Shown here piece by piece: positions 62,295 through 64,000 of a stretch of DNA of 64,000 nucleotides (positions within the stretch are counted from its first letter, which is position 1; every line of letters starts with the position of its first letter). The stretch is from Ilyomonas sp963847085 (GTDB lineage: Bacteria; Bacteroidota; Bacteroidia; Chitinophagales; Chitinophagaceae), in assembly GCA_963847085.1 (NCBI GenBank), contig CAWJYO010000012.1, forward strand, positions 1 to 64,000, given 5' to 3'. A program made the translations under genes and the position numbers. The notes under the pieces were generated by a model that did not search any database, was not told the origin of the DNA, and worked only from the letters and a program-made list of their open reading frames with translations.

Positions 62295-62987
62295 TTAGCT
62301 TTGAACCGATTTGGTGTCAATAGAAATACCAGGGCTCATGCTGCTTGCCATGCTTACACCTTTGAGGTAAATACCTTTTGCGGTAGTTGGTTTTAACCGG
62401 ATTAGCGCATTGATCAATTCCTGGCTGTTGGCAGCAATTTTTTCAGGCGTAAACGATACGCGGCCGATAGACGCATGAACGATTCCTGTTTTATCAACTT
62501 TGAAGGCAATCTTACCACCTTTCACTTCATTCACCGCTTCAGCAACATTGTTGGTAACTGTGCCGGTTTTAGGGTTTGGCATTAAGTTTCTCGGGCCTAA
62601 TATTTTACCCAAACGGCCAATTCTTGGCATTACCGAAGGCGTTGCTACAATAACGTCAATATCTGTCCAGCCGCCTTCTATTTTTTGTATAAATTCATCT
62701 AAGCCAACATAATCGGCGCCCGCGCCTTTGGCTTCTGCTTCTTTATCAGGATTGCACAAAACCAAAACGCGTTTGGTTCTGCCCGTTCCATGAGGCAGCG
62801 TTACGGTGCCACGAACCTGTTGGTCGGCTTTCTTCGGGTCAACGCCAAGACGAACATGAATATCAACCGAAGAATCAAATTTTGTTGTGTTTATTTCTTT
62901 CACCAGCGAGGAAGCGGCCTGCAAAGAATAATCTTTGTTTTTGTCCACTTTTGCATCCGCCAGCTTTCTTTTTTTTGTGAGTGCCAT
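62295..62987 (-). CDS. rplA: Ribosomal protein L1
   Basis: 230 residues. Two-domain L1: FDSSVDIHVRLGVDPKKADQ, GTVTLPHGTGRTKRVLVL, NLMPNPKTGTVT, then SIGRVSFTPEKIAANSQEL. Binds 23S rRNA and in the family represses its own operon. Starts 30 bases after rplK. Confidence 0.97.
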   Translation of the reverse strand: MALTKKRKLADAKVDKNKDYSLQAASSLVKEINTTKFDSSVDIHVRLGVDPKKADQQVRGTVTLPHGTGRTKRVLVLCNPDKEAEAKGAGADYVGLDEFIQKIEGGWTDIDVIVATPSVMPRIGRLGKILGPRNLMPNPKTGTVTNNVAEAVNEVKGGKIAFKVDKTGIVHASIGRVSFTPEKIAANSQELINALIRLKPTTAKGIYLKGVSMASSMSPGISIDTKSVQS

Positions 62988-63017
62988 TTTGCAAAAAGTT
63001 TGTAAAGTGTAATAAAA

Positions 63018-63462
63018 TTATTTCGTCCAGGGAGCGGTTCCTTCTACCGTGATGCCCATGCTGCGGGCCGTGCCAGCCACCATTTTCATGGCGCTTTCAA
63101 CAGTGAAGCAGTTCAGATCAGGCATTTTGTCTTTGGCAATTACCTCAACCTGTTGCCACGTTACTTTGCCTACTTTGGAACGATTGCTTTCTTTACTACC
63201 TTTTTGAATTTTGGCAGCTTCCATCAAGCTGGATTGGAGCGGGAGCGGTTTTAATCACAAAGTCGAACGACTTATCAGTATAAACCGTAATGATAACAGG
63301 AACAATCTTGCCTGCTTTGTCTTGCGTTCTTGCATTAAATTGTTTGCAGAACTCCATAATGTTCACGCCCTTTGAGCCGAGCGCGGGACCTACCGGCGGT
63401 GCAGGATTGGCAGCGCCGCCTTTCACCTGCAACTTCACGTAAGTCGAGATTTCTTTTGCCAT
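63018..63462 (-). CDS. rplK: Ribosomal protein L11 (frameshifted)
   Basis: N-terminal half, from MAKEISTYVKLQVKGGAANP (ATG at 63462), reads through PPVGPALGSKGVNIMEFCKQFN and KSFDFVIKTAPAPIQL, then breaks. The C-terminal half MEAAKIQKGSKESNRSKVG ... VAGTARSMGITVEG is in another frame from 63227. Dropping one T of the CTTG at 63225-63228 joins QLMEAAK. L11 is needed for normal growth and is universally conserved, so the break is almost surely a sequence error. Confidence 0.95.
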
Positions 63463-63831
63463 GATTTTAATTTTTTGGTGATAACGCCTCGCCTGTGGCG
63501 GGCTCCCAATTTTCACAAAGAACTTTTTGGGAGCGCGAAGGTAGAGGAATTGAATTGAATAAGGAAGATTGAATATTGAATATTTTGTAAAAGGTTTTAT
63601 AACATACTCGTACTTAGTATAGTAAATAGAACACAGATGACACGCACTTTATGCACGGATATTCAGGGTTTGTTTTTGCCCCTTTTTTGGGGCTGTCATC
63701 GTTTAGTTATTAATCAGTCTTCAGTTGGGCTGTCCGTTGCAAGTCCTCGCTCGTTCCTCGCTGTGGGCTTTCCACTTCCATCCCGCAGCCTCTCAGCAAC
63801 AGAACAATCTTATAATACAGCAAAACAAAAC
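63463..63831. other. Intergenic stretch with hairpin and GC-rich block
   Basis: No gene. It holds a TTTGTTTTTGC motif (63669-63679), a hairpin GCCCC-TTTTTT-GGGGC (63678-63693), and an unusual GC-rich block at about 63727-63792 (GGGCTGTCCGTTGCAAGTCC, then CTCGCTGTGGGC). The block resembles repeat elements I recall from Chitinophagaceae genomes but has no second copy here. Confidence 0.4.
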
Positions 63832-64000
63832 TTAGAATTTATACCCAAAAGAAATACCGAAGTAATACGGTATAAAATAGCCTTTGCCAAAAACAGGAAC
63901 AACGGCAGCCCTAAAAGTAAAACCACCATTGGCTGGCTGTAAACGATAACCAAAAGATAAATGTCCAAATGAAGCAGAAGTGTTAGCATCACCAAAAATG
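63832..64000 (-). CDS. C-terminal part of an outer-membrane beta-barrel protein
   Basis: Minus-strand frame open from the window edge to the stop at 63832-63834. It reads IFGDANTSASFGHLSFGYRL, then FTFRAAVVPVFGKGYFIPYYF and GISFGYKF-stop: alternating strands with a terminal Phe, as expected for the last strands of an outer-membrane barrel. Start lies beyond the window. Confidence 0.6.
   Translation of the reverse strand, partial: IFGDANTSASFGHLSFGYRLQPANGGFTFRAAVVPVFGKGYFIPYYFGISFGYKF

Overview
The window is a chromosomal segment of a Bacteroidota bacterium, most likely a Chitinophagaceae relative. The evidence is gene content: PafA-type alkaline phosphatase, SusA/SusB-like GH13 and GH97 enzymes, a T9SS-sorted cupredoxin, DUF3570/DUF4266/DUF5777/DUF2480/DUF3109 proteins, and dual-membrane anti-sigma factors. 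Also fitting are the absence of obvious Shine-Dalgarno sites, promoters of the TTTG / TAnnTTTG type, and moderate AT richness.

Layout. 1-8 kb: the 3' part of a GH13 amylase, a RelE-type toxin-antitoxin pair, a metallo-hydrolase, PafA and folP. 8-13.4 kb: a cupredoxin facing an ECF sigma factor, its dual-membrane anti-sigma/beta-barrel partner, and an envelope redox operon (OB-fold, CxxCH lipoprotein, YceI, DUF5777). 13.4-24.8 kb: ndk, an acyltransferase, a LacI regulator with operator-like palindromes in front of an MFS transporter, a GH63-like glucosidase, an ATP-grasp-like unknown and hydrolases. 24.8-32.5 kb: a VIT1 protein, then a second sigma/dual-membrane anti-sigma pair facing a redox operon (cytochrome b561-like, thioredoxin, ApbE, DUF4266, DUF3570). 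32.5-34.3 kb: a gene-poor scar with an IS982 remnant, an intact tRNA(CAU) and a truncated tRNA. 34.3-42.7 kb: HAD, rfbB-rfbC-rfbA, a DUF4258/DUF2283 pair, msrA, plsC, a beta-helix protein. 42.8-57 kb: GH97, lutB, a decayed HepT/MntA pair, an orphan TolC/adaptor pair, a TIR protein, an arginase-like protein, GH27, katG. 57-64 kb: a HEPN-like unknown, gatC, an ABC ATPase, a cobalamin adenosyltransferase, the rplK-rplA-rplJ-rplL block and the C-terminus of a beta-barrel protein.

Three threads cross the window. (1) Two paralogous ECF sigma + dual-membrane anti-sigma modules each sit beside an uncharacterised envelope redox operon; this is the most interesting biological system here. (2) The 11-mer GCAAAAACAAA occurs 21 times by my reading, on both strands, in genes and between them; a simple composition estimate predicts less than one. 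(3) At least ten genes, including the essential rplK, are split by single-base indels, mostly in short homopolymers. That points to residual sequencing error, so several apparent gene pairs should be read as one gene. Two copies of a 142-148 bp inverted-repeat element with co-varying arms are also present.
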